Assembly: GCA_958405195.1 (NCBI GenBank)
Contig: CATYDM010000037.1
Coordinates: forward strand, 1 to 19,703
Direction: 5' to 3'
DNA from: an uncultured Collinsella sp.
GTDB taxonomy: Bacteria; Actinomycetota; Coriobacteriia; Coriobacteriales; Coriobacteriaceae
Length of the DNA stretch: 19,703 bases
The notes beneath the pieces are model-generated. The model had not been told where the DNA came from. It did no database searches and saw only the letters and a program-made list of their open reading frames with translations. This document shows, in pieces, positions 1-14,173 of the stretch (its first letter is position 1; each line of letters opens with the position of its first letter). The position numbers and the translations under genes were made by a program.

Positions 1-1354
1 TCTCGTGGTTGGTGGACACCTGGAAGGTCGGGTCCTCCTCGGCGAGCTTGGTCAGAGCCAGGGACATCTTGTCCTGCTCGGCCTTGGTCTTGGGCTCGAT
101 GGCAACGTCGATAACGGGCTTAGCGAACTCGATCTTCTCGAGGACGATCTCCTTGCCCTCGGCGCACAGGGTGTCGCCGGTGGTGGAGTTCTTGAAGCCG
201 ACGCAAGCGACGATGTCGCCGGCGGCAGCGTCGTCACGGTCGATACGCTCGGCGGCGTTCATCTCGAGGATGCGGCCGAGGCGCTCGCGCTGACCGTTGG
301 AAGCGTTGACAACGTAGGAGCCGGACTCGGCGCGGCCGGAGTAAACGCGGACGTAGGTGAGCTTACCGACGAACGGGTCGGTCATGATCTTGAAGACCAG
401 GCCGGAGAAGGGCTCGTCGAAGGAAGGATGACGCTGGATCTCCTCGCCGGTGTCCGGATCGGTACCGGTGACGGCCTCAACGTCGAGCGGGCTGGGCAGG
501 TAGTCGACGACAGCGTCGAGCAGCTCCTGAACGCCCTTGTTCTTGTAGGCGGAGCCCACGAAGACGAGGTTGAGCTCGTTGGCCAGAACGCCCTTGCGCA
601 GAGCGGCCTTGAGCTCCTCGACGGTGAAGTGCTCCTCCATGAGGATCTTCTCCATGAGCTCGTCGTCAAAGCTGGCAGCAGCGTCAAGGAGCTCCTCGCG
701 CTTGGTGGCAGCGATGTCGGCAAACTCAGCCGGGATCTCGTCCATCGGCTCGGGGTAGGTCATGCCCTTCTCGTCGGCCTTGAAGTCCCATGCAGTCATG
801 GTGACCAGGTCGATGACGCCCCAGAAGTTGTCCTCGGCGCCCATCGGGACCTGAGCGGCCACGGCGTTAGCGTCGAGACGATCCTTCATGGTCTCGATAG
901 CGTTGAAGAAGTCAGCGCCCACGCGGTCATACTTGTTGATGAAGGCGATGCGGGGGACGTTGAAGGTAGAAGCCTGACGCCAAACGGTCTCAGACTGGGG
1001 CTGAACGCCGGCAACGGCGTCGAAGACGGCGACAGCGCCATCGAGAACGCGCAGGCAACGCTCGACCTCGGCGGTGAAGTCAACGTGGCCCGGGGTGTCG
1101 ATGATCTGGATGCGGTAGTCCTTACCGTCCTTGTTCCAGAAGCACGTGGTAGCAGCGGAGGTAATGGTTACGCCGCGCTCCTGCTCCTGAACCATCCAGT
1201 CCATGGTGGCAGCGCCCTCATGGACCTCACCGATCTTGTGGGTCTTACCGGTGTAGTAAAGAATACGCTCGGTCGTGGTGGTCTTACCGGCATCGATGTG
1301 GGCCATGATGCCGATGTTACGGGTATCGGAAAGCTTGTACTTAGGCTTAGCCAT
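1..1354 (-). CDS. fusA: Elongation factor G, N-terminal 451 residues (runs off the left edge)
   Basis: EF-G is the ribosomal translocase GTPase. The complement of 1354-1 reads from an ATG at 1352-1354 as MAKPKYKLSDTRNIGIMAHI and onward. The G1 P-loop is AHIDAGKTT (residues 18-26), followed by the switch I segment RGVTITSA, the G3 motif DTPGH and the G4 motif NKYD (NKMD is more usual). The visible part covers the G domain and most of domain II. The remaining C-terminal domains lie beyond position 1, so this is a window truncation and not a broken gene. It starts 19 nt after the rpsG stop and has a GGTAAGGAACTAAC leader, consistent with the last visible gene of an rpsL-rpsG-fusA operon. Nothing in the visible part suggests divergence from normal function. 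Confidence 0.97.
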   Translation of the reverse strand, partial: MAKPKYKLSDTRNIGIMAHIDAGKTTTTERILYYTGKTHKIGEVHEGAATMDWMVQEQERGVTITSAATTCFWNKDGKDYRIQIIDTPGHVDFTAEVERCLRVLDGAVAVFDAVAGVQPQSETVWRQASTFNVPRIAFINKYDRVGADFFNAIETMKDRLDANAVAAQVPMGAEDNFWGVIDLVTMTAWDFKADEKGMTYPEPMDEIPAEFADIAATKREELLDAAASFDDELMEKILMEEHFTVEELKAALRKGVLANELNLVFVGSAYKNKGVQELLDAVVDYLPSPLDVEAVTGTDPDTGEEIQRHPSFDEPFSGLVFKIMTDPFVGKLTYVRVYSGRAESGSYVVNASNGQRERLGRILEMNAAERIDRDDAAAGDIVACVGFKNSTTGDTLCAEGKEIVLEKIEFAKPVIDVAIEPKTKAEQDKMSLALTKLAEEDPTFQVSTNHE

Positions 1355-1373
1355 GTTAGTTCCTTACCTTAAC

Positions 1374-1847
1374 TTACCAACGATAGTGAGAGAACGCGCG
1401 GTTGGCCTCGGCCATCTTAAAGACGTCCTCACGCTTCTTGACGGAAGCGCCCAGGCCGTTGGAAGCGTCGAGGATCTCGTTGGCGAGACGCTCGGCCATG
1501 GTCTTCTCCTTGCGAGCGCGGGAGAAGTTGACGATCCAGCGGATACCCAGAGCGGTGGAACGACGGGAGTTGACCTCCATCGGGACCTGATAGGTAGCGC
1601 CACCGACACGCTTGGGCTTAACCTCGAGCGTGGGCTTGACGTTGTCCATAGCCTTCTTGAAGGTAGCGAGAGCGTCGCCACCCTCGGACTTCTCGGCAAC
1701 GATCTCGAAAGCGGTGTAAACGATGCGCTCAGCGGTGGCCTTCTTGCCGTCAAGAAGGACCTTGTTGATGAGCTGAGTCACCAGGCGGTTGTTGTAAACG
1801 GCGTCAGGCTGAACCTCACGACGATTAGCTGCTGCACGACGCGGCAT
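1374..1847 (-). CDS. rpsG: 30S ribosomal protein S7
   Basis: S7 nucleates assembly of the 30S head and contacts the 3' domain of 16S rRNA and the E-site tRNA. The 157-residue product starts MPRRAAANRREV, has the family's usual length, and contains typical segments such as NKVLLDGKK, VGGATYQVP and RWIVNFSRARKEKTM. The ATG at 1845-1847 is preceded by AAGGAGATTTCAC on the minus strand, a good ribosome binding site. It lies 73 nt downstream of rpsL and 19 nt upstream of fusA on the same strand. This is the conserved str operon order, and no separate promoter was evident in the short gaps. Confidence 0.97.
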   Translation of the reverse strand: MPRRAAANRREVQPDAVYNNRLVTQLINKVLLDGKKATAERIVYTAFEIVAEKSEGGDALATFKKAMDNVKPTLEVKPKRVGGATYQVPMEVNSRRSTALGIRWIVNFSRARKEKTMAERLANEILDASNGLGASVKKREDVFKMAEANRAFSHYRW

Positions 1848-1920
1848 GTGAAATCTCCTTAAGTGTCTACCGTGCGGCGCTTAGGCGGCACACGGCGAAA
1901 GTATCAAAACGTTATCTGGC

Positions 1921-2298
1921 TTATTTAGCCTTGGGGCGCTTAGCACCGTACTTGGAACGGGCCTGCATACGGTTCTGGACCGGAGCAGCGTCGTAGGCGC
2001 CACGGATGACGTGATAACGGACACCAGGGAGGTCACGGACACGACCGCCGCGGACGAGCACGATGGAGTGCTCCTGCAGGTTGTGGCCCTCACCCGGGAT
2101 GTAAGCAGTAACTTCGATGCCGTTGACAAGGCGAACACGGGCAACCTTACGAAGAGCCGAGTTCGGCTTCTTGGGGCTCGTGGTGAAGACGCGGGTGCAC
2201 ACGCCGCGCTTCTGGGAGTTGTGCTGCAGAGCAGCGTTCTTGGACTTCTTGGGCACGGAACGACGGCCCTGGCGAACCAGCTGGTTAATAGTAGGCAA
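1921..2298 (-). CDS. rpsL: 30S ribosomal protein S12, TTG start, Arg at position 88
   Basis: S12 sits at the decoding centre and tunes translational accuracy. The 125-residue product begins PTINQLVRQGRRS after a TTG start (2296-2298) preceded by AAGGAG at 6 nt spacing, so TTG is chosen as the start. Numbering matches E. coli S12 through QKRGVC (residues 29-34). The PKKPNSALRK loop keeps Lys43. The second accuracy loop reads GGRVRDLPG where most bacteria have GGRVKDLPG, so residue 88 is Arg (codon CGT). Lys43 and Lys88 are established streptomycin-resistance and hyperaccuracy positions. Whether this is lineage-typical or acquired cannot be told from one sequence. It is the first gene of the str operon, with its own promoter upstream. 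Confidence 0.97.
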   Translation of the reverse strand: MPTINQLVRQGRRSVPKKSKNAALQHNSQKRGVCTRVFTTSPKKPNSALRKVARVRLVNGIEVTAYIPGEGHNLQEHSIVLVRGGRVRDLPGVRYHVIRGAYDAAPVQNRMQARSKYGAKRPKAK

Positions 2299-2391
2299 AG
2301 CGTACTCCTTCTCGAATGATTCCAGCTTTCTGTAAAGTGCAACGGCTTGAATCGAGGGGTCAGCATCCCCCTACGAAACACGCAGTTCGAT

Positions 2392-2420
2392 AGGATACGT
2401 GGCGTTAGCTGTGCCGTCAA
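2392..2420 (-). promoter_or_regulatory. Predicted sigma-A-type promoter of rpsL-rpsG-fusA
   Basis: On the minus strand, TTGACG (2415-2420) is followed after 17 bp by TATCCT (2392-2397). Transcription would start near 2385, giving a leader of about 85 nt before the rpsL TTG. This implies that the str operon is transcribed independently of rpoBC in this genome, consistent with the unit inserted between them. Confidence 0.65.
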
Positions 2421-2503
2421 CAGACCACGCCGCCGGGCGTATCCCAAAATGAGCATATTTCCGCAAAGCCTACACAAAAGGAATCCCCTCCTGTGCGCGG
2501 GGG

Positions 2504-2644
2504 CGGATTCCCGGACCGGGCGGCGCAGGGGTTAAGTTTGCTGCTCTACAGTCCTGGCTCGCACGGAGGCCACATTAAGTGGCCTCCGGCTCGTGCGGAA
2601 CTCGCGACAAACTTAACCCCTGCGCCGCCCGGTCCGGGAATCCG
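2504..2644. repeat. Giant palindrome 1 (37-bp perfect arms with shared core)
   Basis: Arms 2504-2540 and 2608-2644 are perfect reverse complements over 37 bp. Between them, 2551-2600 is a 50-nt core with its own hairpin: GGAGGCCAC, loop ATTAA, GTGGCCTCC (2565-2587). The core recurs at 15525-15575 inside palindrome 2, whereas the 37-bp arms do not. There is no T-run at either side, so it is not an obvious intrinsic terminator. It lies about 85 bp upstream of the rpsL promoter -35 box, in a 552-nt gene-free stretch (2299-2850). That stretch also holds the rpsL promoter, a cassette inverted repeat and the terminator of the membrane regulator gene. Confidence 0.9.
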
Positions 2645-2669
2645 ACGTGCTCGTCAGGGCAACGTTACC

Positions 2670-2709
2670 TGCCAAAAAGGGACAGGTTTATTTTGGCAGG
2701 TTTTATCTG
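2670..2709. repeat. Left inverted repeat flanking the sigma/membrane-regulator unit
   Basis: This 40-nt segment matches the reverse complement of 4482-4521 at 35 of 40 positions, and at 25 of the first 26. The conserved part contains GGGACAGGTTTATTTTG. The copy also has internal symmetry, CCTGCCAAAA...TTTTGGCAGG (2669-2700). With its partner it encloses exactly the two-gene regulatory unit, its promoter and its terminator. It may be a terminal repeat of a mobile unit or a copy of a dispersed intergenic repeat. Confidence 0.8.
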
Positions 2710-2810
2710 GGGAAACGTCGCGCTCCAGCGTTGATCTGCTCTCATCTGTCGCATGGAAATCGGCGGCGTCTTCGGAAGTATATCGCTCGCTTTAACCGTC
2801 CATTTAACGC

Positions 2811-2844
2811 AAAATAGGCCGCTTCCCCTAGTAGGAAGCGGCCT
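2811..2844 (-). terminator. Intrinsic terminator after the membrane regulator gene
   Basis: AGGCCGCTTCC (2816-2826) pairs with GGAAGCGGCCT (2834-2844) in an 11-bp perfect stem. On the minus strand the stem is followed by ATTTTGCG, a short T-rich run. It begins 7 nt after the stop codon of the upstream gene. About 100 nt beyond it (2710-2810) show nothing recognisable. Confidence 0.75.
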
Positions 2845-2850
2845 CAGACC

Positions 2851-3927
2851 TTACGAATAGACGATGGTAAAGGGCTCTTTCGTTTCGGTCTCCCCTGTTG
2901 ATGTATACCTCACAATTTCAAGGGTTACCGAGACAACTTGATCGACATCAATCAACTTCGTTGGCACCCAGATGTTCTCTCCGCTATTGCGCCCATAAGA
3001 AAAATATAAGTTGAACACCCCTGCGTCGTCATCTTCGATAATCTGCTCCGATCCATCCTTGTAGCTGACGGTCAGCTTATTATCAACTGCTTCATAGCCC
3101 AAATCATCGATGTGCGTCTGGATGGAAAACGGGCTAATCTCAAGAGGCGAGTCACCGGAGCGGAGTTCCTTTGTATCGACGTACGCTCCAATATTGAACT
3201 CGGGTGTCGACGCCTCAAACCGCCTCGCACTCTCACCTTCACCCTCGGTCCAATGGATATTCCAGGTGACAGCATGTTGCAAATCTCGCTCGCGATCCAT
3301 AGCGGCAAAGTACATCGTGCCATTAATGACAGTATCGCTTGATGTGTCCTTATCAATTGTGCTGCGTGTGTCAGGCCATTCCTCGCCGAACTTCATATCG
3401 GGCGTGCCGATGCCCTGCTCTTCTTCACCATAGAGAACAAGTTCGCCAATCTCTGCTGCTGGCTTGTAGTAGTTAACTCCATTTGGATTGGACAACGTAA
3501 ACGTCACGGCTCCGCAGCCGTTTTGGTCGATTGCCATCTCATGGATATCAAGCGTATAGCCGTTGCCCTCGACGGACAGATTAACCTCCTGGACTGCGCC
3601 TTCCAGGCTTTGGGGCGCGATGCCATCGCCAAACTCTCTGGTGTAGGTATATTTAGTTCCCGATGAGCCGCCGTTGGTCCAGGTAATGGAATCCCCGTTG
3701 CCGTGGTTTCCCCAGGCAGAGGCAAAATAGCTGGAATTGACGACGGCGTAGGCGACCCCTCCGGTCGCCAGCACTCCGGCAAGGCATCCGATCACGGCAA
3801 CATACAGAGGCTTCGCGTGACCCTTTCGGCGAAGCGGCTCACCAGCAGCGGCATAAAGAACACGGTCAGCAAGATCGCTATCGGCTTGGACGGACTCGAA
3901 GGCCTGCTTGATTTGATTGGATTTCAC
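2851..3927 (-). CDS. Single-pass membrane protein, probable anti-sigma regulator with a large extracytoplasmic domain
   Basis: The 358-residue product probably controls the ECF sigma factor encoded just upstream; this is inferred from context. A GTG start (3925-3927) is preceded by GAGGAGG at 6 nt. The N-terminus (residues 1-40, MKSNQIKQAFESV...) is short, polar and presumably cytoplasmic, without the HxxxCxxC zinc anti-sigma motif. Residues 41-63 form one hydrophobic segment (LYVAVIGCLAGVLATGGVAY...). The remaining roughly 295 residues would be outside the cell and look beta-rich, with many Asp, Glu, Asn and Ser residues and few cysteines. The architecture resembles DUF4179-like sigma regulators, but that family is not confirmed. 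The gene overlaps the sigma gene by 50 bp, so translation is probably coupled. Base composition is more AT-rich than in the neighbouring ribosomal and polymerase genes. Confidence 0.85.
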   Translation of the reverse strand: MKSNQIKQAFESVQADSDLADRVLYAAAGEPLRRKGHAKPLYVAVIGCLAGVLATGGVAYAVVNSSYFASAWGNHGNGDSITWTNGGSSGTKYTYTREFGDGIAPQSLEGAVQEVNLSVEGNGYTLDIHEMAIDQNGCGAVTFTLSNPNGVNYYKPAAEIGELVLYGEEEQGIGTPDMKFGEEWPDTRSTIDKDTSSDTVINGTMYFAAMDRERDLQHAVTWNIHWTEGEGESARRFEASTPEFNIGAYVDTKELRSGDSPLEISPFSIQTHIDDLGYEAVDNKLTVSYKDGSEQIIEDDDAGVFNLYFSYGRNSGENIWVPTKLIDVDQVVSVTLEIVRYTSTGETETKEPFTIVYS

Positions 3928-4396
3928 GGTCGCCCTCCTCTAGGATGAACTTGAGCTTCGATCTGCCGCGAGCCAAACGCGTTCGAACAGTCGCGGCTGG
4001 CACATGCAATAACTCGGCAATCTCTGAGGTCGAAAAGCCCAGATAGTAATAGAGCATGATGGGAACACGGAATCGTTCCGGAAGTCGCATAACGTCTGAC
4101 AGGACCGCCTTGGTCTCCTCCTGCGCCGTCGAAAGCGAATCGGCCAGGTTCTCAATATCCTCCACACGCCTCCATGGCTTTCGAAAGAGAGATTTGCATT
4201 CATTGATCGTGACCCGGATAAGCCATCGACGAAGATGTTCCCAGCTTTCAAATTGCGCATCGCTTTTGAGTAACTTCAGAAAGACGTCTTGAGCGACATC
4301 GTCGGCATCGGCACGATCGCGCAGATACGTCAATGCGATTCGAAACACGACATCCCTGTGATCTTCGACCGCCTGTCTAAAAGCTTGTTCTTCCAT
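3878..4396 (-). CDS. ECF-type RNA polymerase sigma factor
   Basis: A 172-residue sigma-70 family protein with only regions 2 and 4, as in ECF sigma factors. Region 2 spans roughly residues 10-75 (HRDVVFRIALTYLRDRADAD, DVAQDVFLKLL, WLIRVTINECKSLFRK). Region 4 spans roughly 105-160 (LPERFRVPIMLYYYLGFSTS, then EIAELLHVPAATVRTRLARG), with a clear helix-turn-helix. The ATG at 4394-4396 is preferred over the GTG six nt upstream because GGGAGG lies 5 nt before the ATG and abuts the GTG. The last 17 codons overlap the membrane regulator gene. A SigW-like promoter lies directly upstream, so the gene probably activates itself until restrained by its partner. The signal and regulon are unknown. Confidence 0.95.
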   Translation of the reverse strand: MEEQAFRQAVEDHRDVVFRIALTYLRDRADADDVAQDVFLKLLKSDAQFESWEHLRRWLIRVTINECKSLFRKPWRRVEDIENLADSLSTAQEETKAVLSDVMRLPERFRVPIMLYYYLGFSTSEIAELLHVPAATVRTRLARGRSKLKFILEEGDREIQSNQAGLRVRPSR

Positions 4397-4446
4397 AATC
4401 ACCTCCCGGTGACGTTAATGATTCTTGATGAGGCCCTCACCATAGA

Positions 4447-4473
4447 TACGCTCTTGCCGGACGAAATGTTTCA
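4447..4473 (-). promoter_or_regulatory. Predicted ECF-type autoregulatory promoter
   Basis: On the minus strand, TGAAAC (4468-4473) is separated by 17 bp from CGTA (4447-4450). This matches the consensus of Bacillus SigW-class ECF promoters (TGAAAC, 16-17 bp, CGTA). It is about 45 nt upstream of the sigma factor start codon, the expected place for an autoregulated ECF gene, and just inside the right inverted repeat. Confidence 0.75.
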
Positions 4474-4481
4474 AATTCAAG

Positions 4482-4521
4482 CAGGAAAAACCTAGCAAAA
4501 TAAACCTGTCCCTTATTGGCA
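4482..4521. repeat. Right inverted repeat flanking the sigma/membrane-regulator unit
   Basis: This is the inverted partner of 2670-2709, with 35 of 40 positions identical in reverse complement. The best block is CAAAATAAACCTGTCCCT (4496-4513). It lies between the rpoC terminator region and the ECF promoter. I saw no target-site duplication outside the pair and no transposase inside it. Confidence 0.8.
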
Positions 4522-4570
4522 AATCCCCAAGGAATCAGCGGAACGCAACAGGTTGAGCATACGCAAGCGA

Positions 4571-4670
4571 GCGGCCCCCAGAGCGTACAAGGTGGCATGA
4601 AAAAGGCAGGGCATTGACCTTTTGGTCATGCCCTGCCTTTTGAATGACAGATTGTAGCTCTGGGGGCCGC
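4571..4670 (-). terminator. Nested rpoC terminator hairpin, probably bidirectional
   Basis: The inner stem AAAAGGCAGGGCAT (4601-4614) pairs with ATGCCCTGCCTTTT (4628-4641). It continues through GACC/GGTC around a TTTT loop with one bulge, giving about 18 bp. On the minus strand it ends in CCTGCCTTTTTC, a good intrinsic terminator; the plus strand also ends in TTTT. An outer perfect 14-bp repeat, GCGGCCCCCAGAGC (4571-4584) with GCTCTGGGGGCCGC (4657-4670), encloses it. A further small hairpin, CCGCCGTTC-GTTA-GAACGGCGG (4687-4708), lies directly after the rpoC stop. The 312-nt gap 4403-4714 otherwise holds the right inverted repeat and the ECF promoter. Confidence 0.85.
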
Positions 4671-4714
4671 GCAGCGACGGAGGTCGCCGCCGTTCGTTAG
4701 AACGGCGGAACTAA

Positions 4715-9193
<4,479 letters not shown>

Positions 9194-9199
9194 AGTCAA

Positions 9200-12691
<3,492 letters not shown>

Positions 12692-12764
12692 CAGGTTTTT
12701 CCTCCTTCACGGAAATGCTCGGTGGGTTGGCGAGGCATAGCTTCGCCAGTTATCGCAACCTAAT

Positions 12765-12792
12765 AGTTTATCAGGTACCGACCGTTGGGCAA
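12765..12792 (-). promoter_or_regulatory. Possible rpoBC promoter
   Basis: On the minus strand, TTGCCC (12787-12792) and TAAACT (12765-12770) are separated by 16 bp, about 75 nt before the rpoB GTG. The match is modest. Some promoter is needed here because a good terminator separates galU from rpoB. The AT-rich stretch 12841-12930 upstream offers other -10-like sequences (for example TATACA). Confidence 0.4.
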
Positions 12793-12870
12793 GAAAAGCC
12801 TTGACGCGATTGAGTTTTTGGAGTAGCAAAGTTTTTCGACAGAAAACACGCAGGTAGATGTATGTATATC

Positions 12871-12900
12871 GAACATCTGTTCATATATTTTCTGTGAACA
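12871..12900. promoter_or_regulatory. Operator-like palindromes upstream of rpoB (LexA-box-like)
   Basis: GAACATCTGTTC (12871-12882) is a perfect GAAC-N4-GTTC palindrome, the form of Gram-positive LexA/SOS boxes. It overlaps a second inverted pair, TGTTCA (12879-12884) and TGAACA (12895-12900), giving three half-sites in 30 bp. It lies between the galU terminator and rpoB, about 180 nt before the rpoB start. Binding by LexA is a guess from the motif alone. Confidence 0.35.
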
Positions 12901-12924
12901 GAGAGCCAGCAATCGCAGCTCTTA

Positions 12925-12958
12925 TAAAAAACGGGCGCGAACCGAGGTCCGCGCCCGT
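12925..12958 (-). terminator. Intrinsic terminator of galU
   Basis: ACGGGCGCG (12931-12939) pairs with CGCGCCCGT (12950-12958). On the minus strand the stem is followed by TTTTTTATAAG. It starts about 20 nt after the galU stop and separates galU transcription from rpoBC. Confidence 0.9.
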
Positions 12959-12978
12959 AAATGTCGATGTCCGAAGGC

Positions 12979-13887
12979 TTACTTGCGCATCAATCCGCCG
13001 CGCTCGTCGATGGCGTCCCAGAAGGCATCGGCAAAGCGAGGATCGCTTGCGGCCATGAGGGCGTTGGTTGCCATCCAGCCAGAGGGAGTGCCGGTGTCGT
13101 AGCCCGACAGCGGGTCGATAACGACAGCGTACATAGCCTCGCGATCGAGCGAGCGGGCCATGGTGTCGGTGAGCTGAATCTCGCCGCCCTTGCCGGCCTG
13201 CTGATCAGCGAGCAGGTCCATGACCAGCGGGCTCAGTAGATAACGGCCGACAATGTACAGGTTGGACGGAGCCGCCTCGGGAGCGGGCTTCTCGACCAGA
13301 CCGCCGATGCGCCAGACAGCGCCCGGCTCTGCATCGGCAACGTCCTCGGCACCCTCGAGCGAACCGACGCGCTCACCGGCGATAACGCCGTAGCGGCTAA
13401 CTTCCTCGGGCGAGCAAGCAGCGACGGCGATAACCGAAGCTCCACCGTGCTCCTTGGAAACGGCGAGCATCTTGTCGCAGATGTCGCGATTAGGCACAAC
13501 GTAGTCGCCCAGAAGAACCAGGAAGTTCTCCCCTGCCACGGCGTCGGCAGCAGAGCGAATAGCATGGCCGAGGCCCTTGGGCTCGTACTGATAGCGGAAG
13601 TCGACCGGCATACCGCCAGCGTGGGCGACGGCATCGGCATAGGCGTTCTTGCCGCGCTCGCGCAGCAGGTTCTCGAGCGAGCGATCGGGCTGGAAGTAGT
13701 TCAGCAGCTCGGGCTTGCCGGGAGAAGTAACGATGATGGCATCGTCGACCTCCTCGGGGTCGAGCGCCTCCTCGACGACATACTGAATGACGGGCTTGTC
13801 GAGCACCGGCAGCATCTCTTTGGGCGTGCACTTGGTGCCAGGCAGAAAACGCGTGCCAAGACCGGCGGCGGGGATGATTGCCTTCAT
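12979..13887 (-). CDS. galU: UTP-glucose-1-phosphate uridylyltransferase
   Basis: This enzyme makes UDP-glucose from UTP and glucose-1-phosphate for cell-envelope glycans and galactose interconversion; it is cytoplasmic. The 302-residue product starts MKAIIPAAGLGTRFLPGTKC, a classic nucleotidyltransferase signature with GLGTR (9-13) and TPKEMLP (21-27, including Lys23). Later family segments include FRYQYEPKGLGHAI, LLGDYVV, EKPAPE and GEIQLTD. Length and motifs match the bacterial UGPase (GalU/GtaB) family. The ATG at 13885-13887 has AAAGGAT upstream; an in-frame extension further upstream has no support. The gene has its own promoter-like sequence and terminator. It interrupts the usual contiguity of rplJL with rpoBC, with no obvious functional link to either. 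Confidence 0.95.
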   Translation of the reverse strand: MKAIIPAAGLGTRFLPGTKCTPKEMLPVLDKPVIQYVVEEALDPEEVDDAIIVTSPGKPELLNYFQPDRSLENLLRERGKNAYADAVAHAGGMPVDFRYQYEPKGLGHAIRSAADAVAGENFLVLLGDYVVPNRDICDKMLAVSKEHGGASVIAVAACSPEEVSRYGVIAGERVGSLEGAEDVADAEPGAVWRIGGLVEKPAPEAAPSNLYIVGRYLLSPLVMDLLADQQAGKGGEIQLTDTMARSLDREAMYAVVIDPLSGYDTGTPSGWMATNALMAASDPRFADAFWDAIDERGGLMRK

Positions 13888-13983
13888 GTTATTCAAAGAT
13901 CCTTTCGCAGGCGCAAAAGCGCCCCATGCGTGCGGCACACAGCCGCAGACCAAATTGCGATACCTAAGCATCTTACCGCTGGA

Positions 13984-14011
13984 ACTATATGTCGCTACAA
14001 GGCAGAGACAA
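13984..14011 (-). promoter_or_regulatory. Possible galU promoter
   Basis: On the minus strand, TTGTCT (14006-14011) and TATAGT (13984-13989) are 16 bp apart, about 95 nt before the galU start. The region 13888-14201 between galU and rplL contains only this and the rplL terminator. Confidence 0.45.
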
Positions 14012-14134
14012 TTCTTCAGCAGGTCAACGCAAATTATTGCTCGAATGGTGCAATTTTATTGCCCAACGGCAGGGTGCCCGATACGACGCAAATCACAGAA
14101 CATGGCAGTTTGAGCTACCGATGTCGAGGGACCG

Positions 14135-14173
14135 AAAAACAAAAAAGACGGGACTCGCAATGCGAACCCCGTC
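14135..14173 (-). terminator. Intrinsic terminator of rplJ-rplL
   Basis: On the minus strand, GACGGGGTTCGCA and TGCGAGTCCCGTC form a stem with one imperfection (14147-14173). It is followed by TTTTTTGTTTTT. It lies about 30 nt after the rplL stop. This strong terminator suggests rplJL is not normally read through into galU and rpoBC. Confidence 0.92.

Noticed and set aside
5..1372. A 455-codon plus-strand frame at the left edge
   Set aside because: The complementary strand encodes an unmistakable EF-G; this is its shadow.
2504..2644. Palindrome 1 as an ordinary intrinsic terminator
   Set aside because: There is no T-run on either side, and the stem is far longer than terminators need.
2493..2795. 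A 100-codon plus-strand frame across palindrome 1 and the left cassette repeat
   Set aside because: It translates repeat DNA and has no ribosome binding site or family features.
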